Positions 18,462 through 29,065 are shown, counted from the first letter of the stretch. The stretch: 64,000 nt of DNA from Xanthobacteraceae bacterium (GCA_024508855.1 JANINJ010000045.1:176079-240078), one strand, 5' to 3'. Program-made: numbers and translations. Notes: generated by a model from the letters alone, not told the origin.

Positions 18462-19556
18462 GTGATCCTGTCACACGCACGATCCCTGACACTGCACCCG
18501 GCTGCACGATACTTGGCCCTGCGACAATTGGCCCTGCAGTTGCTGGCGACCTGGATCGGCCTTCTGAGCTTCGCCGGCGGCGTTGCGGCGCAGGACGAGT
18601 CCCGGCCGGCTCCGACTTCGTTGCGGCTCACGCTGGACCATCCGATCGACGGCACGGCCGCACCGTTTCTGGCGGCAGCGTCGAAGGGCTATTTCGCTGC
18701 CGCCGACCTCAATGTGAGGATCGACGCCGCCAAGGGCGCCGACGACGCCATCGCCCGCGTTGCAAAGGGCGAAAGCGATATCGCGCTTGCCGACATCAAT
18801 GCGCTGATCCGCTTCCGCGGCGATCCGAGCGCACCACCGCTCAAGGCGGTCTTCATGGTGTTCAACGCTGCGCCTTACGCCATCGTCGCGCGCAAGAGCC
18901 GCGGCATCCGGGCGCTGGTCGACCTCCAGGGCAAGACGCTCGGCGTCGCCGAGGGCGATCTCGCAATCCGGCTATGGCCCGCATTGGCCGAGCATAACGG
19001 CATCAAGCCGAAGACCGTGAAACAGCAATCCATCAGCGCCGCAGTGCGCGAGCCGATGCTGTCGGCAGGGCAGGTCGACGCCGTGACCGGCTTCTCCTAT
19101 CTGTCGGCGCTCAACCTGAAAGACCGCGGCGTGCCGGCCGACGATCTCGCGGTGCTGCGCTTCGCGGATTATGGCGGCAACGCCTACGGCGCAGCGCTGA
19201 TCGTCAATCCGGCCTTCGCTTCCGGCAAACCGGATGCGGTGCGCGCATTCCTCGGCGCGGTCGTAAAAGGCCTGCGCCAGACCATCGCGGAGCCGGCGGC
19301 ATCGATCGACGCCGTGATGACGCAGATGAACGGCAGTTCGCGCGACCTCGAACTGGAACGGCTGCGGACCGTGCTGCGCGACAATATCCTAACCCCCGAA
19401 GTCCTGCACAACGGTTTCGGCGCGATCGACCCGGCGCGGCTCGACAAGTCGATCGGCGATATCGGCGTCGATTTCAAATTCCGCCAGAAGCCTGCCGCCG
19501 CCGACATCTTCGATCCGTCATACCTGCCTCCGGCCGCCACACGACAGGTAAAATAA
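18462..19556 (+). CDS. NMT1/SsuA-type ABC transporter substrate-binding protein (orphan)
   Basis: About 364 residues. The frame is open from a TTG at 18381; the GTG at 18462 gives a plausible N-terminus with a signal peptide (LQLLATWIGLLSFAGGVAAQ). The start is uncertain because no strong ribosome site is seen. The domain (LRLTLDHPIDGTAAPFLAAASKGYFAAADLNV ... GESDIALADINALIRF ... DLQGKTLGVAEGD) is the NMT1/THI5-like fold used for sulfonates, nitrate/taurine or pyrimidine precursors. No matching permease or ATPase lies beside it; the next gene is an exporter. Confidence 0.87.
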   Translation: MILSHARSLTLHPAARYLALRQLALQLLATWIGLLSFAGGVAAQDESRPAPTSLRLTLDHPIDGTAAPFLAAASKGYFAAADLNVRIDAAKGADDAIARVAKGESDIALADINALIRFRGDPSAPPLKAVFMVFNAAPYAIVARKSRGIRALVDLQGKTLGVAEGDLAIRLWPALAEHNGIKPKTVKQQSISAAVREPMLSAGQVDAVTGFSYLSALNLKDRGVPADDLAVLRFADYGGNAYGAALIVNPAFASGKPDAVRAFLGAVVKGLRQTIAEPAASIDAVMTQMNGSSRDLELERLRTVLRDNILTPEVLHNGFGAIDPARLDKSIGDIGVDFKFRQKPAAADIFDPSYLPPAATRQVK

Positions 19557-19696
19557 GCTGGAATTGTTCTGCGATTTCTTCGCCGATCTTGCTGGAATAA
19601 GTTCAACAAACGGCTGTATTCGATGCCGCGCCCCAGCTTAAGATACGCCTCCTTGTAGTCCCGCCTGCCGTTCTGCCTCACTTGCGAGCGCCGCCG

Positions 19697-21496
19697 ATGT
19701 CCATGCTTCGCCTCTACACCCGTGTGCTCGAACTGCTCGGCAAGGAAGCACGGCTCGGCTGGATTCTCGCCATTGCCAATCTGTTGCTCGCGGGCGCGCA
19801 GTTCGCCGAGCCGGTGCTGTTCGGCCGCATCGTCGATGTGCTGTCCGGCAATCCGTCCAATGGTCCATTGTCGTCGGACTCGACCTCTCCGTGGCCACTG
19901 CTGGCAGCCTGGGCGGCGTTCGGCCTGTTCACCATCCTGTGCGGCGTGATCGTGGCGCTGCATGCCGACCGGCTGTCACATCGGCAGCGGCAGGCGGTGC
20001 TGACTAGTTATTTCGAGCATATCATGCAGTTGCCGCTGACCTTTCACACCGGCACCCATTCGGGCCGCCTGATGAAGGTGATGCTGCAAGGCACCGACGC
20101 GCTGTGGCGGCTGTGGCTCGGCTTCTTCCGTGAGCATTTCGCCGCGATCATGTCGTTGATCGTGCTGCTGCCGCTGTCGCTCTACATCAACTGGCGGCTC
20201 GCGATCCTGCTGTTCGTGCTCTGCATCGTGTTCACGGTGCTGACCACGCTGGTCGTGCGCAAGACCTTCGAGATGCAGAACGAGGTCGAGGAACGCTACA
20301 GCGATCTGTCGGCGCGCGCTTCCGACGCGCTCGGCAACGTGGCGCTGGTGCAGAGCTTCGTGCGCATCGACGCCGAGGTACAGGGCCTGCGCGGCATCGC
20401 CGACAAGCTGCTCGCGGTGCAGATGCCGGTGCTGTCATGGTGGGCGCTGGTGACGGTGATGACGCGGGCATCGACCACCATCACAGTGCTGGCGATCTTC
20501 ACCGTCGGCATCGTCCTGCATCAGCAGGGGCTGACCAGCGTCGGCGAGATCGTGATGTTCGTCTCGTTCGCCACCATGCTGATCCAGCGGCTCGAACAGG
20601 TGGTCTCCTTCATCAACAACGTGTTCATGGAAGCGCCGCGGCTGCGGGAATTCTTCAACGTGCTCGACGCCGTCCCCGCCGTGCGCGACCGGCCCGATGC
20701 GATCGATCCCGGCCGACTGAAGGGACTGGTCGAATTTCGCGACGTGTCGTTCTCCTACGACGGCAAACGACCGGCGGTGGAAGACGTGTCGTTCACCGCG
20801 CTGCCGGGACAGACCATCGCGCTGGTCGGCCCCACCGGCGCGGGAAAATCCACCGCCATCGCGCTGCTGCATCGCGCCTTCGATCCGCAATCCGGCATCA
20901 TCAAGATCGACGGCATGGACGTGCGCGGCATGACGCTGACGGCGCTGCGCCGGAATATCGGCGTGGTGTTCCAGGAAGCGCTGCTGTTCAACCGCTCGAT
21001 CGCCGAGAACCTGCGCGTCGGCAAACCGGACGCCACCGAGGAGGAGATGCGCCTCGCCGCCGAGCGCGCGCAGGCGCTGGACTTCATCGAACGCAACGAC
21101 CTGAAGTTCGAAACCAATGCCGGCGAGCGCGGACGCATGCTGTCCGGCGGCGAACGCCAACGGCTGTCGATCGCGCGCGCGCTGTTGAAGAATCCGCCGA
21201 TCCTGATTCTCGACGAAGCGACCAGCGCGCTGGACGCGGTAACCGAAGCCAAGGTTAACGCCGCTCTCGATGAAGTGATGAAGAGTCGCACCACTTTCGT
21301 GATCGCGCATCGACTTTCCACCATCCGCAACGCGACGTCGATTCTGGTATTCGATCATGGCCGCGTGATCGAAAGCGGAACATTCGATGAACTGGTCGCG
21401 AAAGGCGGCCACTTCGCCGATCTCGCGAAGGCGCAGTTCATGGTTCAGGAGGAAGCTGCAGGTGCTGCGGTTCCATCTGCAGCGGAAGATCGATAG
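19697..21496 (+). CDS. ndvA: NdvA/ChvA-like cyclic beta-glucan ABC exporter
   Basis: 599 residues from the ATG at 19697; the in-frame TTG at 19682 is less likely. A fused half-transporter with six membrane helices (about 15-300, with [15 protein letters not shown]) and a C-terminal ATPase. The ATPase has Walker [11 protein letters not shown]-loop [20 protein letters not shown], signature [16 protein letters not shown], Walker [15 protein letters not shown] and H-loop IAHRLSTI. The layout and N-terminal sequence resemble rhizobial NdvA, which exports cyclic beta-glucan to the periplasm. The glucan synthase ndvB/ndvC is not in the window. The assignment rests on family resemblance among exporter ATPases. 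Confidence 0.85.
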   Translation: MSMLRLYTRVLELLGKEARLGWILAIANLLLAGAQFAEPVLFGRIVDVLSGNPSNGPLSSDSTSPWPLLAAWAAFGLFTILCGVIVALHADRLSHRQRQAVLTSYFEHIMQLPLTFHTGTHSGRLMKVMLQGTDALWRLWLGFFREHFAAIMSLIVLLPLSLYINWRLAILLFVLCIVFTVLTTLVVRKTFEMQNEVEERYSDLSARASDALGNVALVQSFVRIDAEVQGLRGIADKLLAVQMPVLSWWALVTVMTRASTTITVLAIFTVGIVLHQQGLTSVGEIVMFVSFATMLIQRLEQVVSFINNVFMEAPRLREFFNVLDAVPAVRDRPDAIDPGRLKGLVEFRDVSFSYDGKRPAVEDVSFTALPGQTIALVGPTGAGKSTAIALLHRAFDPQSGIIKIDGMDVRGMTLTALRRNIGVVFQEALLFNRSIAENLRVGKPDATEEEMRLAAERAQALDFIERNDLKFETNAGERGRMLSGGERQRLSIARALLKNPPILILDEATSALDAVTEAKVNAALDEVMKSRTTFVIAHRLSTIRNATSILVFDHGRVIESGTFDELVAKGGHFADLAKAQFMVQEEAAGAAVPSAAEDR

Positions 21497-21704
21497 TAAT
21501 AAATCCGCCGAAATTCAGCCCCTTTCATCCACCAATTACGCCGCATCGCCTCTGTTCTCACGCGCCGCGCCGGTATAGGCTTTACCTTCCCGCGAACAGC
21601 GTGCCCCACGCCTGACAACAGAGGTCTGATAACTCGACCGCGAGAATCGGAGAACGATCCATGGATCGTCTTCGCAGACCTTTTGCAAAGGACCGGATCT
21701 GATC

Positions 21705-23120
21705 GTGCATTTTCTCCGCGCCACGCTGCTTAAATTCTTTGGCTGCATGATCCTCGTCGCCGGCTTTGCGATGATGTCCGCAGCTCCCGCCGCCGCACAT
21801 GCCGAAGCGCAACTGCTGATCGAAGCCGACACCGGCAAGGTGCTCAGCGCGGAGAACGCTACCTTCCCCTGGCACCCGGCCTCGCTGACCAAATTGATGA
21901 CGGCCTATGTCACGCTCAAAGCGGTGAAGGACGGCAAGATCACGCTCGATACGTTGCTCACGGTGTCTCCGACGGCGGCGTCGCAGAGTCCCTCGAAGAT
22001 GGGTTTCCGTCCCGGCGTGCAACTCACCGTCGATAATGCGCTGAAGATGATGATGGTGAAGTCGGCCAACGACATGGCCGTGGTGCTGGCCGAGGGCGTC
22101 GGCGGTTCGATCGACGGCTTCTCCGCGATGATGAACCAGACCGCGCAGCGGCTCGGCATGACGCAGACCACCTACGTCAATCCGAACGGCCTGCCCGACG
22201 ACCGGCAGATCACCTCCGCGCGCGATCTCGCGATCCTGGCGCGGGCCATCATCCGCGACCTGCCGGAATACGAATACTTCGTCCATATCCCCGCGATCCG
22301 CTACGGCCACCGGGTGACGGCGAATTTCAACAAGCTGATCGGCCGCTTCCCCGGCGCCGACGGCATGAAGACCGGCTTTATCTGCGCGTCCGGCTTCAAC
22401 CTGGTCGCCTCGGCGACGCAGAACGGACGCCGGCTGATTGCGGTGGTGCTCGGCGCATCGTCGTCGCAGATGCGTTCGATCAAGGCGATCAAGCTGCTAG
22501 AGCAGGGATTTTCCGGCGGCAACCTGACCTGGCTGAAGCCGGCGCTCGGCACGGTCGATCATCTCGCGCCGATCGATGCGGCACCGCCGGACCTGCATGA
22601 GGAAGTTTGCGGACCGAAGCGCAATCGTCCCGCCAGCGACGATCCGGGCGAAGAGGTCGCCAACAGCCTGTCGGCCAGCAACTCGGCGCTGACGTTCTTT
22701 GCCGACGGCCTCAAGCCGCCGGCGCTGCGGCCCGAGGATATGCTGGCGGCAGCCCCTGCCCCGGCCGAACCGGTGATCGTCTACACCGGCCCGACCAAGA
22801 CCGGCGCCGATCTGGTCGCAGCCGTCGCGGCCGATGCCGCCAGTCAGGCCGCGCCGCACGCACGGCGGGTCCGCGGCCGTGGCAAGCACGGACATGGCGC
22901 CAAGACCCAGGTGGGCGATGCAAAGACCGACGGCAAATCCAAGCGGGTCTCCGTCGTGGTCGATACCAAGAGCAAGGCAGCCGAAGCCAAACACGGCGCC
23001 AAGCCCAAGGCAGCAGACAAGGCGGCTGCAAAGCCGGCAGCAAAACCTGCTCCCAAAGCCGCGGCCAAGCATGGCGCCAAACCCGCCAAGCCGAAATCGG
23101 CCAACGCCGCGCGCAACTGA
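21705..23120 (+). CDS. D-alanyl-D-alanine carboxypeptidase (S11 family) with Lys/Ala-rich tail
   Basis: 471 residues, GTG start at 21705. A signal peptide spans about 1-34. The penicillin-binding triad is complete: Ser60-Leu-Thr-Lys63 (SLTK), Ser120-Ala-Asn122 (SAND) and Lys222-Thr-Gly (KTG). This is a periplasmic enzyme that trims pentapeptide stems in peptidoglycan (PBP5/6 type). After the catalytic part (about residue 300) comes a linker. The last roughly 90 residues are almost only Lys, Ala, Pro, Gly and His, with short repeats such as AKHGAKP and AAAKPAAKPAPKAAAK, replacing the usual membrane-anchoring helix. Confidence 0.93.
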   Translation: MHFLRATLLKFFGCMILVAGFAMMSAAPAAAHAEAQLLIEADTGKVLSAENATFPWHPASLTKLMTAYVTLKAVKDGKITLDTLLTVSPTAASQSPSKMGFRPGVQLTVDNALKMMMVKSANDMAVVLAEGVGGSIDGFSAMMNQTAQRLGMTQTTYVNPNGLPDDRQITSARDLAILARAIIRDLPEYEYFVHIPAIRYGHRVTANFNKLIGRFPGADGMKTGFICASGFNLVASATQNGRRLIAVVLGASSSQMRSIKAIKLLEQGFSGGNLTWLKPALGTVDHLAPIDAAPPDLHEEVCGPKRNRPASDDPGEEVANSLSASNSALTFFADGLKPPALRPEDMLAAAPAPAEPVIVYTGPTKTGADLVAAVAADAASQAAPHARRVRGRGKHGHGAKTQVGDAKTDGKSKRVSVVVDTKSKAAEAKHGAKPKAADKAAAKPAAKPAPKAAAKHGAKPAKPKSANAARN

Positions 23121-23349
23121 GGCGGCTGCAGCATGCTCTCGTCCGCCGACGCGGACGACGGTGCGTTACGTTCCGGTCGTGGCTGCCTGCGTCAAAATGC
23201 GCAACCGCTTGCCAATGACTTGAGCTTTGCCCGATACTTCACCCAACCAGGCAGCCCGCGCAAAGAACGGGCAGGTCGTTCGGTCAAACCGGATCCGGAC
23301 GCGGGCGCATTACGCCGGCGCGATCCGTTCTCAATCGAGGGGAAGTGTC

Positions 23350-25032
23350 ATGGAGCGGATTTGGCTCAAGCAATACCCGGCGGGCGTGCCGGCGGATATC
23401 GACGTCAATCAATACGGCTCGCTGGTCGAACTGCTCGAGGAAAGCTTCACCAAATTCCGCGACCGCAAAGCCTTCATCTGCATGGACAAGTCCATCACCT
23501 ATCGCGAGCTCGACGAGATGTCGGTGGCGCTCGGCGCCTACCTGCAGGGCAAGGGACTGGCGAAGGGCGCGCGCGTCGCGCTGATGATGCCGAACGTGAT
23601 GCAGTATCCGGTAGCGACCGCCGCCGTGCTGCGCGCCGGCTTCGCGGTGGTCAACGTCAATCCGCTCTATACGCCGCGTGAGCTTGAACATCAGCTCAAG
23701 GATTCCGGCGCCGAAGCCATCGTCGTGCTGGAGAACTTCGCCACCACCGTCGAGAAAGTGATCGCCAAGACCAACGTCAAGCATGTGATCGTTGGCAGCA
23801 TGGGCGACATGCTCGGCTTCAAGGGCGTGATCGTCAATCTGGTGGTCCGCAAGGTCAAGAAGATGGTGCCGCCCTATTCGCTGCCGGGCGCGGTCGCCTT
23901 CAACGATGCGGTCGCGGCCGGGCGCAGCATGAAATTCAACAAGCCGACGCTCACCCTCGATGACGTCGCCTTCCTGCAATATACCGGCGGCACCACCGGC
24001 GTCTCGAAAGGCGCGACGCTGCTTCATCGCAACATCCTCGCCAACGTGCTGCAGAACGACGCGTGGCTGCAGCCGGCGCTGAAGAAGCCGCCGCATGTCG
24101 AACAGCTCTTCATCGTCTGCGCGCTGCCGCTCTATCACATCTTCGCGCTGACCGCGTGCTACCTGCTGGCGGTGCGTGCCGGCGGCGTCAACCTGCTGAT
24201 TCCCAATCCGCGCGACATGGCGGGCTTCATCAAGGAACTGGCGAAGTATCAGGTCAACAGCTTCCCGGCCGTCAACACGCTCTATAACGGCCTGCTGAAC
24301 ACGCCCGGTTTCGAGAAGCTGGATTTCTCCAAGCTGAAGACCTCGTTCGGCGGCGGCATGGCGACGCAAAAAGCAGTCGCCGAAGCCTGGCTGAAGACCA
24401 CCGGCTGCGCGCTGTCGGAAGGCTACGGCCTGTCGGAAACCTCGCCGACGCTCACCTGCAACCCGGCCGACACCGACAAGTTCTCCGGATCGATCGGCAT
24501 TCCGGTGCCCTCGACCTGGTTGTCGATCCGCGACGACGACGGCAACGAACTGCCGCTCGGCCAGCCCGGCGAAATCTGTGCCAAGGGTCCGCAGGTGATG
24601 GCGGGCTACTGGAACAGGCCGGACGAGACCGCCAAGGTGATGACCGCCGACGGCTATTTCCGCACCGGCGACATCGGCGTGATGGACGAGCGCGGTTACA
24701 CCAAAATCGTCGATCGCAAGAAGGACATGATCCTGGTCTCGGGCTTCAACGTCTATCCGAACGAGATCGAGGATGTGATCGCCAGCCATCCCGGCGTACT
24801 GGAATGCGCGGTGATCGGCGTGCCCGATGCGAAGTCGGGCGAGACCGTGAAAGCCTTCGTGGTGAAAAAAGACCCCAATCTCACCGCCGAAGAGATCATC
24901 AAGTTCTGCGCCACGCAGCTCACCAATTACAAGGTGCCGAAGCAGGTGGAGTTCAGGACCGACCTGCCGAAGACCAATGTCGGCAAGATCCTGCGCCGCG
25001 AACTGCGCGACGAGAAGAAGGCCGCGGCTTGA
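23350..25032 (+). CDS. fadD: Long-chain fatty acid--CoA ligase
   Basis: 560 residues from the ATG at 23350 behind GAGGGGAAG; the frame opens earlier at 23227 without a ribosome site. This is an ANL-family adenylating enzyme: P-loop-like [19 protein letters not shown]5 motif [26 protein letters not shown], hinge [21 protein letters not shown] and the catalytic Lys in [12 protein letters not shown]. The N-terminus ([18 protein letters not shown]) is that of FadD. It activates long-chain fatty acids for beta-oxidation or lipid synthesis. It looks monocistronic. Confidence 0.95.
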   Translation: MERIWLKQYPAGVPADIDVNQYGSLVELLEESFTKFRDRKAFICMDKSITYRELDEMSVALGAYLQGKGLAKGARVALMMPNVMQYPVATAAVLRAGFAVVNVNPLYTPRELEHQLKDSGAEAIVVLENFATTVEKVIAKTNVKHVIVGSMGDMLGFKGVIVNLVVRKVKKMVPPYSLPGAVAFNDAVAAGRSMKFNKPTLTLDDVAFLQYTGGTTGVSKGATLLHRNILANVLQNDAWLQPALKKPPHVEQLFIVCALPLYHIFALTACYLLAVRAGGVNLLIPNPRDMAGFIKELAKYQVNSFPAVNTLYNGLLNTPGFEKLDFSKLKTSFGGGMATQKAVAEAWLKTTGCALSEGYGLSETSPTLTCNPADTDKFSGSIGIPVPSTWLSIRDDDGNELPLGQPGEICAKGPQVMAGYWNRPDETAKVMTADGYFRTGDIGVMDERGYTKIVDRKKDMILVSGFNVYPNEIEDVIASHPGVLECAVIGVPDAKSGETVKAFVVKKDPNLTAEEIIKFCATQLTNYKVPKQVEFRTDLPKTNVGKILRRELRDEKKAAA

Positions 25033-25083
25033 GGCTGATCGCGACAGGGTCCGTGGCACGCAATTGAAGTTGCCGCATCAAAT

Positions 25084-25147
25084 GGTCGTCCCCGCCACCG
25101 GGTCCGGCTTCGCCGGCCCGATGACAGGCTCCGGCGGGGACCCATAA
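25084..25147. repeat. Intergenic palindromic repeat (CGTCCCCGC ... GCGGGGACCCATA)
   Basis: An imperfect inverted repeat between fadD and the DUF924 gene, from GGTCGTCCCCGCC to CCGGCGGGGACCCATAA. The ends resemble those of the element at 53181-53321 (GTCGTCCCTGCGCAGGCGGGGACCCATA), so it belongs to a dispersed family of rhizobial type. Confidence 0.65.
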
Positions 25148-25248
25148 CCCCTGACCTTCATGAGACTGACACCTTACGCAATTCAATATGAGTGGCCGTG
25201 CTTATCGCTAGCGACACGGCGTATGGGAGGACGGCAGCATGTGTGGCC

Positions 25249-25818
25249 ATGACTAATACAAATAACACGACCACCTCTACCCCCACTCCCGCCGAAATCG
25301 TCGCGTTCTGGCGCGGGGCCGGTTACGACCGCTGGTACAACAAGGACGACGGCTTCGACGCCGAGATCCGGCAGCGTTTCCTGCCGACCTGGGAGGCGGC
25401 GCGCGATGGCAGGCTCGATGGCTGGCAGGACAGCGATGAGGGCACGCTGGCGCTGCTGATCGTGCTGGACCAGTTTCCCCGCAACATGTTTCGCGGCGAT
25501 CCGCGTACCTTTGCGACCGACGCCAAAGCCCGCGAGGTCGCGCGCCGCGCCATCACTGACGGCCGCGACCGGCGGATCGACCCCCTGATGCGCCAGTTCG
25601 TCTATCTGCCGTTCGAGCATTCCGAGGACCATGCCGATCAGCAGCACTGCGTGCGACTGTTTCGTGACCTCGGCGATGCCGAGAACCTGAAATATGCCGA
25701 ACTTCACGAAGATATCATCCGCCGCTTCGGACGCTTCCCGCATCGCAACGCCGTACTCGGCCGGGCGACCACGGCCGAGGAGCAGTCCTTTTTGGACGAC
25801 GGCGGATTTGCCGGTTGA
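25249..25818 (+). CDS. DUF924 family protein
   Basis: 189 residues from the ATG at 25249; a GTG two codons earlier is better spaced from GGGAGG (25225-25230) and may be the true start. The DUF924 pattern is clear: EIVAFWRGAGYDRWYNKDDGFDAEIRQRF, LALLIVLDQFPRNMFRGDPRTFATDAKA, FVYLPFEHSEDHADQQHCVRLF and the closing RFGRFPHRNAVLGRATTAEEQSFL. It is an all-helical, TPR-like soluble family with no established activity. Followed 54 bases later by the peroxiredoxin gene on the same strand. Confidence 0.92.
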   Translation: MTNTNNTTTSTPTPAEIVAFWRGAGYDRWYNKDDGFDAEIRQRFLPTWEAARDGRLDGWQDSDEGTLALLIVLDQFPRNMFRGDPRTFATDAKAREVARRAITDGRDRRIDPLMRQFVYLPFEHSEDHADQQHCVRLFRDLGDAENLKYAELHEDIIRRFGRFPHRNAVLGRATTAEEQSFLDDGGFAG

Positions 25819-25872
25819 TGATCGATCGGCTAGCTTCGCGGCCGACGAAAAGTCCCTCAAGGAGAATGAGAA

Positions 25873-26358
25873 ATGGCCATTCAAGTCGGCGACCGTTTGC
25901 CCGAGTCCAAGTTTCGCGTCATGACCGCAGAAGGCCCGCAGGTCAAAACCACCGACGATATTTTCAAGGGCAAGAAGGTGGCGCTGTTCGCGGTGCCCGG
26001 CGCCTATACCGGCACCTGCCACAAGATGCATATGCCGAGCATCTTCCTCAACGCCTACGCCATCAAGGACAAGGGCGTCGACACCATCGCCGTGGTTTCG
26101 GTCAACGATGCGTTCGTGATGAGCGCTTGGAAGCGCGATACTGACCAACGCGACGAAGCGATCTTCCTCGCCGACGGCAACGCCGAATTCGCCAAGGCGA
26201 TCGGCATGGAGCTCGACGCTTCCGGCAACGGTCTCGGCATCCGCTCCAAGCGCTACTCGATGCTGGTGGAAGACGGCGTGGTGAAGAAGCTCAACCTCGA
26301 GCCGAACCCCGGCAAGGTGGAAGTTTCCGGCGGCGATACGCTGCTCGGGCAGCTGTGA
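25873..26358 (+). CDS. Peroxiredoxin, Prx5-like redoxin
   Basis: 161 residues; AAGGAG lies 9 bases before the ATG. A thioredoxin-fold peroxiredoxin with the peroxidatic Cys49 in the signature VPGAYTGTC, and family segments FLNAYAIKDKGVDTIAVVSVNDAFVMSAW and GIRSKRYSMLVEDGVVKKLNLEP. Cys49 is the only cysteine, so the resolving thiol must come from glutaredoxin, glutathione or another partner. It reduces hydrogen peroxide and organic hydroperoxides in the cytosol. Confidence 0.94.
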   Translation: MAIQVGDRLPESKFRVMTAEGPQVKTTDDIFKGKKVALFAVPGAYTGTCHKMHMPSIFLNAYAIKDKGVDTIAVVSVNDAFVMSAWKRDTDQRDEAIFLADGNAEFAKAIGMELDASGNGLGIRSKRYSMLVEDGVVKKLNLEPNPGKVEVSGGDTLLGQL

Positions 26359-26377
26359 TCGACTGAACGACGAGCAC

Positions 26378-26484
26378 CGTCATCCTGAGGTGCGAGCCCC
26401 GTTTGGGCGAGCCTCGAAGGATGACGGTTCGCTGCGTAGTATATCCTTCGAGGCGCGCAAAAATGCGCGCACCTCAGGATGACG
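26378..26484. repeat. Intergenic palindromic repeat (CGTCATCCTGAGGTGCGAG family), copy 1
   Basis: A compound inverted repeat starting CCGTCATCCTGAGG and ending CCTCAGGATGACG, with internal CCTCGAAGGATGACGG and ATCCTTCGAGG. It fills the space between the peroxiredoxin and rnhA stops. The same motifs recur at 38051-38157. This is a well-known kind of dispersed REP-like element in Bradyrhizobium and Rhodopseudomonas. Confidence 0.8.
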
Positions 26485-26492
26485 CTTCGTTA

Positions 26493-26957
26493 TTACTTTC
26501 CGCCCGCCATCTGCAATCGCGCCAGCGCGACGCCTTCGCGCGCCAGTTCGTCGGCGCGTTCGTTGTCGTCGTAGCCGGCATGGCCTTTGACCCAATGCCA
26601 GCGCACCTGATGCGGCTTCAGCGCAGCGTCGAGGCGCTGCCACAGGTCGACATTCTTCACCGGCTTCTTGTCGGCGGTGCGCCAGCCATTCTTCTTCCAG
26701 CCGTGAATCCAGCCGGTGATGCCTTGCCGCACATACTGGCTGTCGGTATGCAGATCGACCTCGCACGGCTTCTTGAGCGCTTCGAGCGCGGAGATCGCCG
26801 CCAGCAATTCCATGCGGTTGTTGGTGGTATGCGCTTCGCCGCCCTTCAATTCCTTGCGCACGTCGCCGAACTGCAGGATCGCGCCCCAGCCGCCGGGGCC
26901 GGGATTGCCCGAGCACGCACCGTCGGTGTGAATGATGACCGCAGGCCGTGCGCTCAC
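26493..26957 (-). CDS. rnhA: Ribonuclease HI
   Basis: 154 residues from a GTG at 26955-26957 whose GTGA overlaps the thrB stop by 4 bases; the frame is open to 27242 but upstream residues are the shadow of thrB. All four catalytic acids are present in [16 protein letters not shown] (Asp), [10 protein letters not shown] (Glu), LHTDSQYV (Asp) and [11 protein letters not shown] (Asp). It cuts RNA in RNA-DNA hybrids. Third gene of an ispH-thrB-rnhA operon, a common order in Rhizobiales. Confidence 0.96.
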   Translation of the reverse strand: MSARPAVIIHTDGACSGNPGPGGWGAILQFGDVRKELKGGEAHTTNNRMELLAAISALEALKKPCEVDLHTDSQYVRQGITGWIHGWKKNGWRTADKKPVKNVDLWQRLDAALKPHQVRWHWVKGHAGYDDNERADELAREGVALARLQMAGGK

Positions 26958-27934
26958 GCCATCTGCCCCGAATGCGCGATGCCGTAATCGCCGACGCTCT
27001 TCACCGACTGGTGAAAGCGCAGCTTGCGGACATATTCGAGCGGGTCCTTCGGCTTGACCAGCGCACCCGGCGGGACGTTGAGGAAATCTACCAGCCGCGT
27101 CAGCAGGAATCGCAGCGCCGCGCCGCGCGCCAATAGCGGCAATGCGGCCTCCTCGGCCTCGGACAGTTTTCGCGCGCGGCCGTAGGCGTTGAGCAGCGCG
27201 CGGGCCTTGGTGACGTTGAACGAATGATCCGGCTCGAAGCACCAGGCGTTGAGGCAGATCGCAACGTCGTAGGCCAGGATATCGTTGCAGGCGAAGGGGA
27301 AGTCGATCAGCCCCGACACCTTGTCGCCGAGGAAGAAGACGTTGTCGGGAAACAGGTCGGCATGGATCACGCCGACCGGAAGGCTGCCGGGCCAGTTCGC
27401 TTCCAGATAAGCCAGCTCGCGCGCGAGGAAATCACGCAGGCCCTGCTGCACCTCGTCGGCGCGCGGCGCCGCGCGATCGAACAACGGCCTCCAGCCCGCG
27501 ACCGACAACGGGTTCTCGCGCACCAGCGGAAAATCGCGCCCGGCGAGATGCATCCGCGCCAGCGCTTCGCCGACGCCCGCGCAATGGGTGACGTTCGGCC
27601 GCCGCGGCCACATGCCTTCGAGGAAATTGATGATCGCTGCCGGACGCCCGACGAGGGTGCTGTAGACCTCGCCCTTGCGGTTCTTCTCTGGCTGCGGGCA
27701 ATGCACGCCGCGCGCAGCGAGGTGCGCCATCAGCGACAGAAAGTAAGGCAGGTCGTCCACCGCCACGCGCTTTTCATAGAGCGTGAGGATGAAAGAGCCC
27801 GCGCTCGTGTGCAGCAGGAAGTTGGAATTCTCGACGCCTTCGGCGATGCCCTTGTAGGAGAGCAATTCGCCGATGTCATAACCTTTAAGAAATTGCGCAA
27901 GATCTTCAGCGGCGACGTCGGTATAGACCGCCAT
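26954..27934 (-). CDS. thrB: Homoserine kinase (ThrB, aminoglycoside-phosphotransferase fold)
   Basis: 326 residues from the ATG at 27932-27934, one base after the ispH stop. This is the APH-like ThrB type of alphaproteobacteria, not the GHMP type. Motifs are the N-terminal [34 protein letters not shown], the catalytic [11 protein letters not shown] and metal-binding [20 protein letters not shown]. It phosphorylates homoserine on the way to threonine. Very tight coupling upstream (ispH) and downstream (GTGA overlap with rnhA) indicates an operon. Confidence 0.95.
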   Translation of the reverse strand: MAVYTDVAAEDLAQFLKGYDIGELLSYKGIAEGVENSNFLLHTSAGSFILTLYEKRVAVDDLPYFLSLMAHLAARGVHCPQPEKNRKGEVYSTLVGRPAAIINFLEGMWPRRPNVTHCAGVGEALARMHLAGRDFPLVRENPLSVAGWRPLFDRAAPRADEVQQGLRDFLARELAYLEANWPGSLPVGVIHADLFPDNVFFLGDKVSGLIDFPFACNDILAYDVAICLNAWCFEPDHSFNVTKARALLNAYGRARKLSEAEEAALPLLARGAALRFLLTRLVDFLNVPPGALVKPKDPLEYVRKLRFHQSVKSVGDYGIAHSGQMA

Positions 27935-27935
27935 G

Positions 27936-28904
27936 CTACTCGGCCGCCGCCTCGGGCCGCAGCGAACGCGGCAGCGGGAAGAATTCGTTTTCCTCCGCGG
28001 CCGACACCGTCTCCACATCGAGATCATAACGCGCGGCGAACGCACCCATGATTTCCTCGACGATCACTTCCGGCGCCGACGCGCCCGCAGTGATGCCGAG
28101 GCTCTCGATGCCCTCGAACATACTCCAGTCGAGATCGCTGGCGCGTTGCGCCAGCACCGAAATCTTGCAGCCCTCGCGCTCGGCTACCTCGCGCAGACGC
28201 TGCGAGTTCGACGAGTTCGGCGCACCGACCACGATCAGCGCATCGACCACCGGCGCCACCTTCTTGACCGCGAGCTGGCGGTTGGTGGTGGCGTAGCAAA
28301 TGTCTTCCTTGTGCGGCCCGGAGATGTTCGGGAAACGCTGCTTCAGCATCGCGACGATCCCGGCGGTGTCGTCGATCGACAGTGTGGTCTGGGTCACGAA
28401 AGCGAGGTTGTCGGGATTCTTCGGGGTGAAGGTCGCGGCGTCCTCGGCGGTCTCGATCAGGGTGACGGCGCCGGGCGGCAGCTGGCCGAGCGTGCCGACC
28501 ACCTCGGGGTGGTGGGAATGACCGATCAGCAGGATTTCGCGGCCGCGCTTGAAGTGGATCGCTGCCTCGCGATGCACCTTGGTGACCAGCGGGCAGGTCG
28601 CGTCCAGCGAGAAAAAATTGCGCTGCTTGGCGTCGGCGGGAACCGATTTCGGCACGCCATGGGCCGAAAACACCACCGGAGCGTTGGTATTGTCGGGAAT
28701 CTCGGCCAGTTCCTCGACGAAAATGGCCCCCTTGGTCCGCAGGCTGTCGACCACGTACTTGTTATGGACGATTTCGTGCCGGACATAGACCGGCGCGCCA
28801 TAAAGCGTCAGCGCCCGTTCCACGGTATCGATGGCCCGTACCACGCCGGCACAGAAGCCCCGGGGGGAACAAAGGACGATTTTAAGCTTCGGTTTGGCCT
28901 GCAT
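27936..28904 (-). CDS. ispH: 4-hydroxy-3-methylbut-2-enyl diphosphate reductase
   Basis: 322 residues, ATG at 28902-28904. The three [4Fe-4S] ligands are seen as Cys18 (SPRGFCAG), Cys104 ([12 protein letters not shown]) and Cys203 ([10 protein letters not shown]). Other active-site segments are [24 protein letters not shown] (catalytic Glu) and [11 protein letters not shown]. It is the last step of the MEP isoprenoid pathway, making IPP and DMAPP. First gene of ispH-thrB-rnhA. Confidence 0.97.
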   Translation of the reverse strand: MQAKPKLKIVLCSPRGFCAGVVRAIDTVERALTLYGAPVYVRHEIVHNKYVVDSLRTKGAIFVEELAEIPDNTNAPVVFSAHGVPKSVPADAKQRNFFSLDATCPLVTKVHREAAIHFKRGREILLIGHSHHPEVVGTLGQLPPGAVTLIETAEDAATFTPKNPDNLAFVTQTTLSIDDTAGIVAMLKQRFPNISGPHKEDICYATTNRQLAVKKVAPVVDALIVVGAPNSSNSQRLREVAEREGCKISVLAQRASDLDWSMFEGIESLGITAGASAPEVIVEEIMGAFAARYDLDVETVSAAEENEFFPLPRSLRPEAAAE

Positions 28905-29036
28905 AGCGATCCGGGACCTGTTGCGCCCTGACGGATGGGCAAAAAATCAACGTTTATGCGGAAAAATGACATAACGGACTGGTTCAGTACGACTTGGGAC
29001 GGCTTTGCGGCCCTGTCAAGGCCGTTCAGCAGACCA

Positions 29037-29065
29037 TTGCGCGGCCGGCCCCTGACGGCTTATAT
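29037..29065 (+). promoter_or_regulatory. Candidate sigma-70-type promoter of trcR
   Basis: TTGCGC (29037-29042), 17 bases, then TTATAT (29060-29065), in the gap between divergent ispH and trcR, leaving a leader of about 75 bases. It is a reasonable match in a GC-rich region, but not unique enough to be certain. Confidence 0.45.

Noticed and set aside
23284-25059. 591-codon minus-strand frame
   Set aside because: Antisense shadow of fadD, which has full adenylating-enzyme motifs.
26958-27242. N-terminal extension of the rnhA frame
   Set aside because: It is the out-of-frame shadow of thrB. The GTG at 26955-26957 in the GTGA overlap gives the normal RNase HI start.
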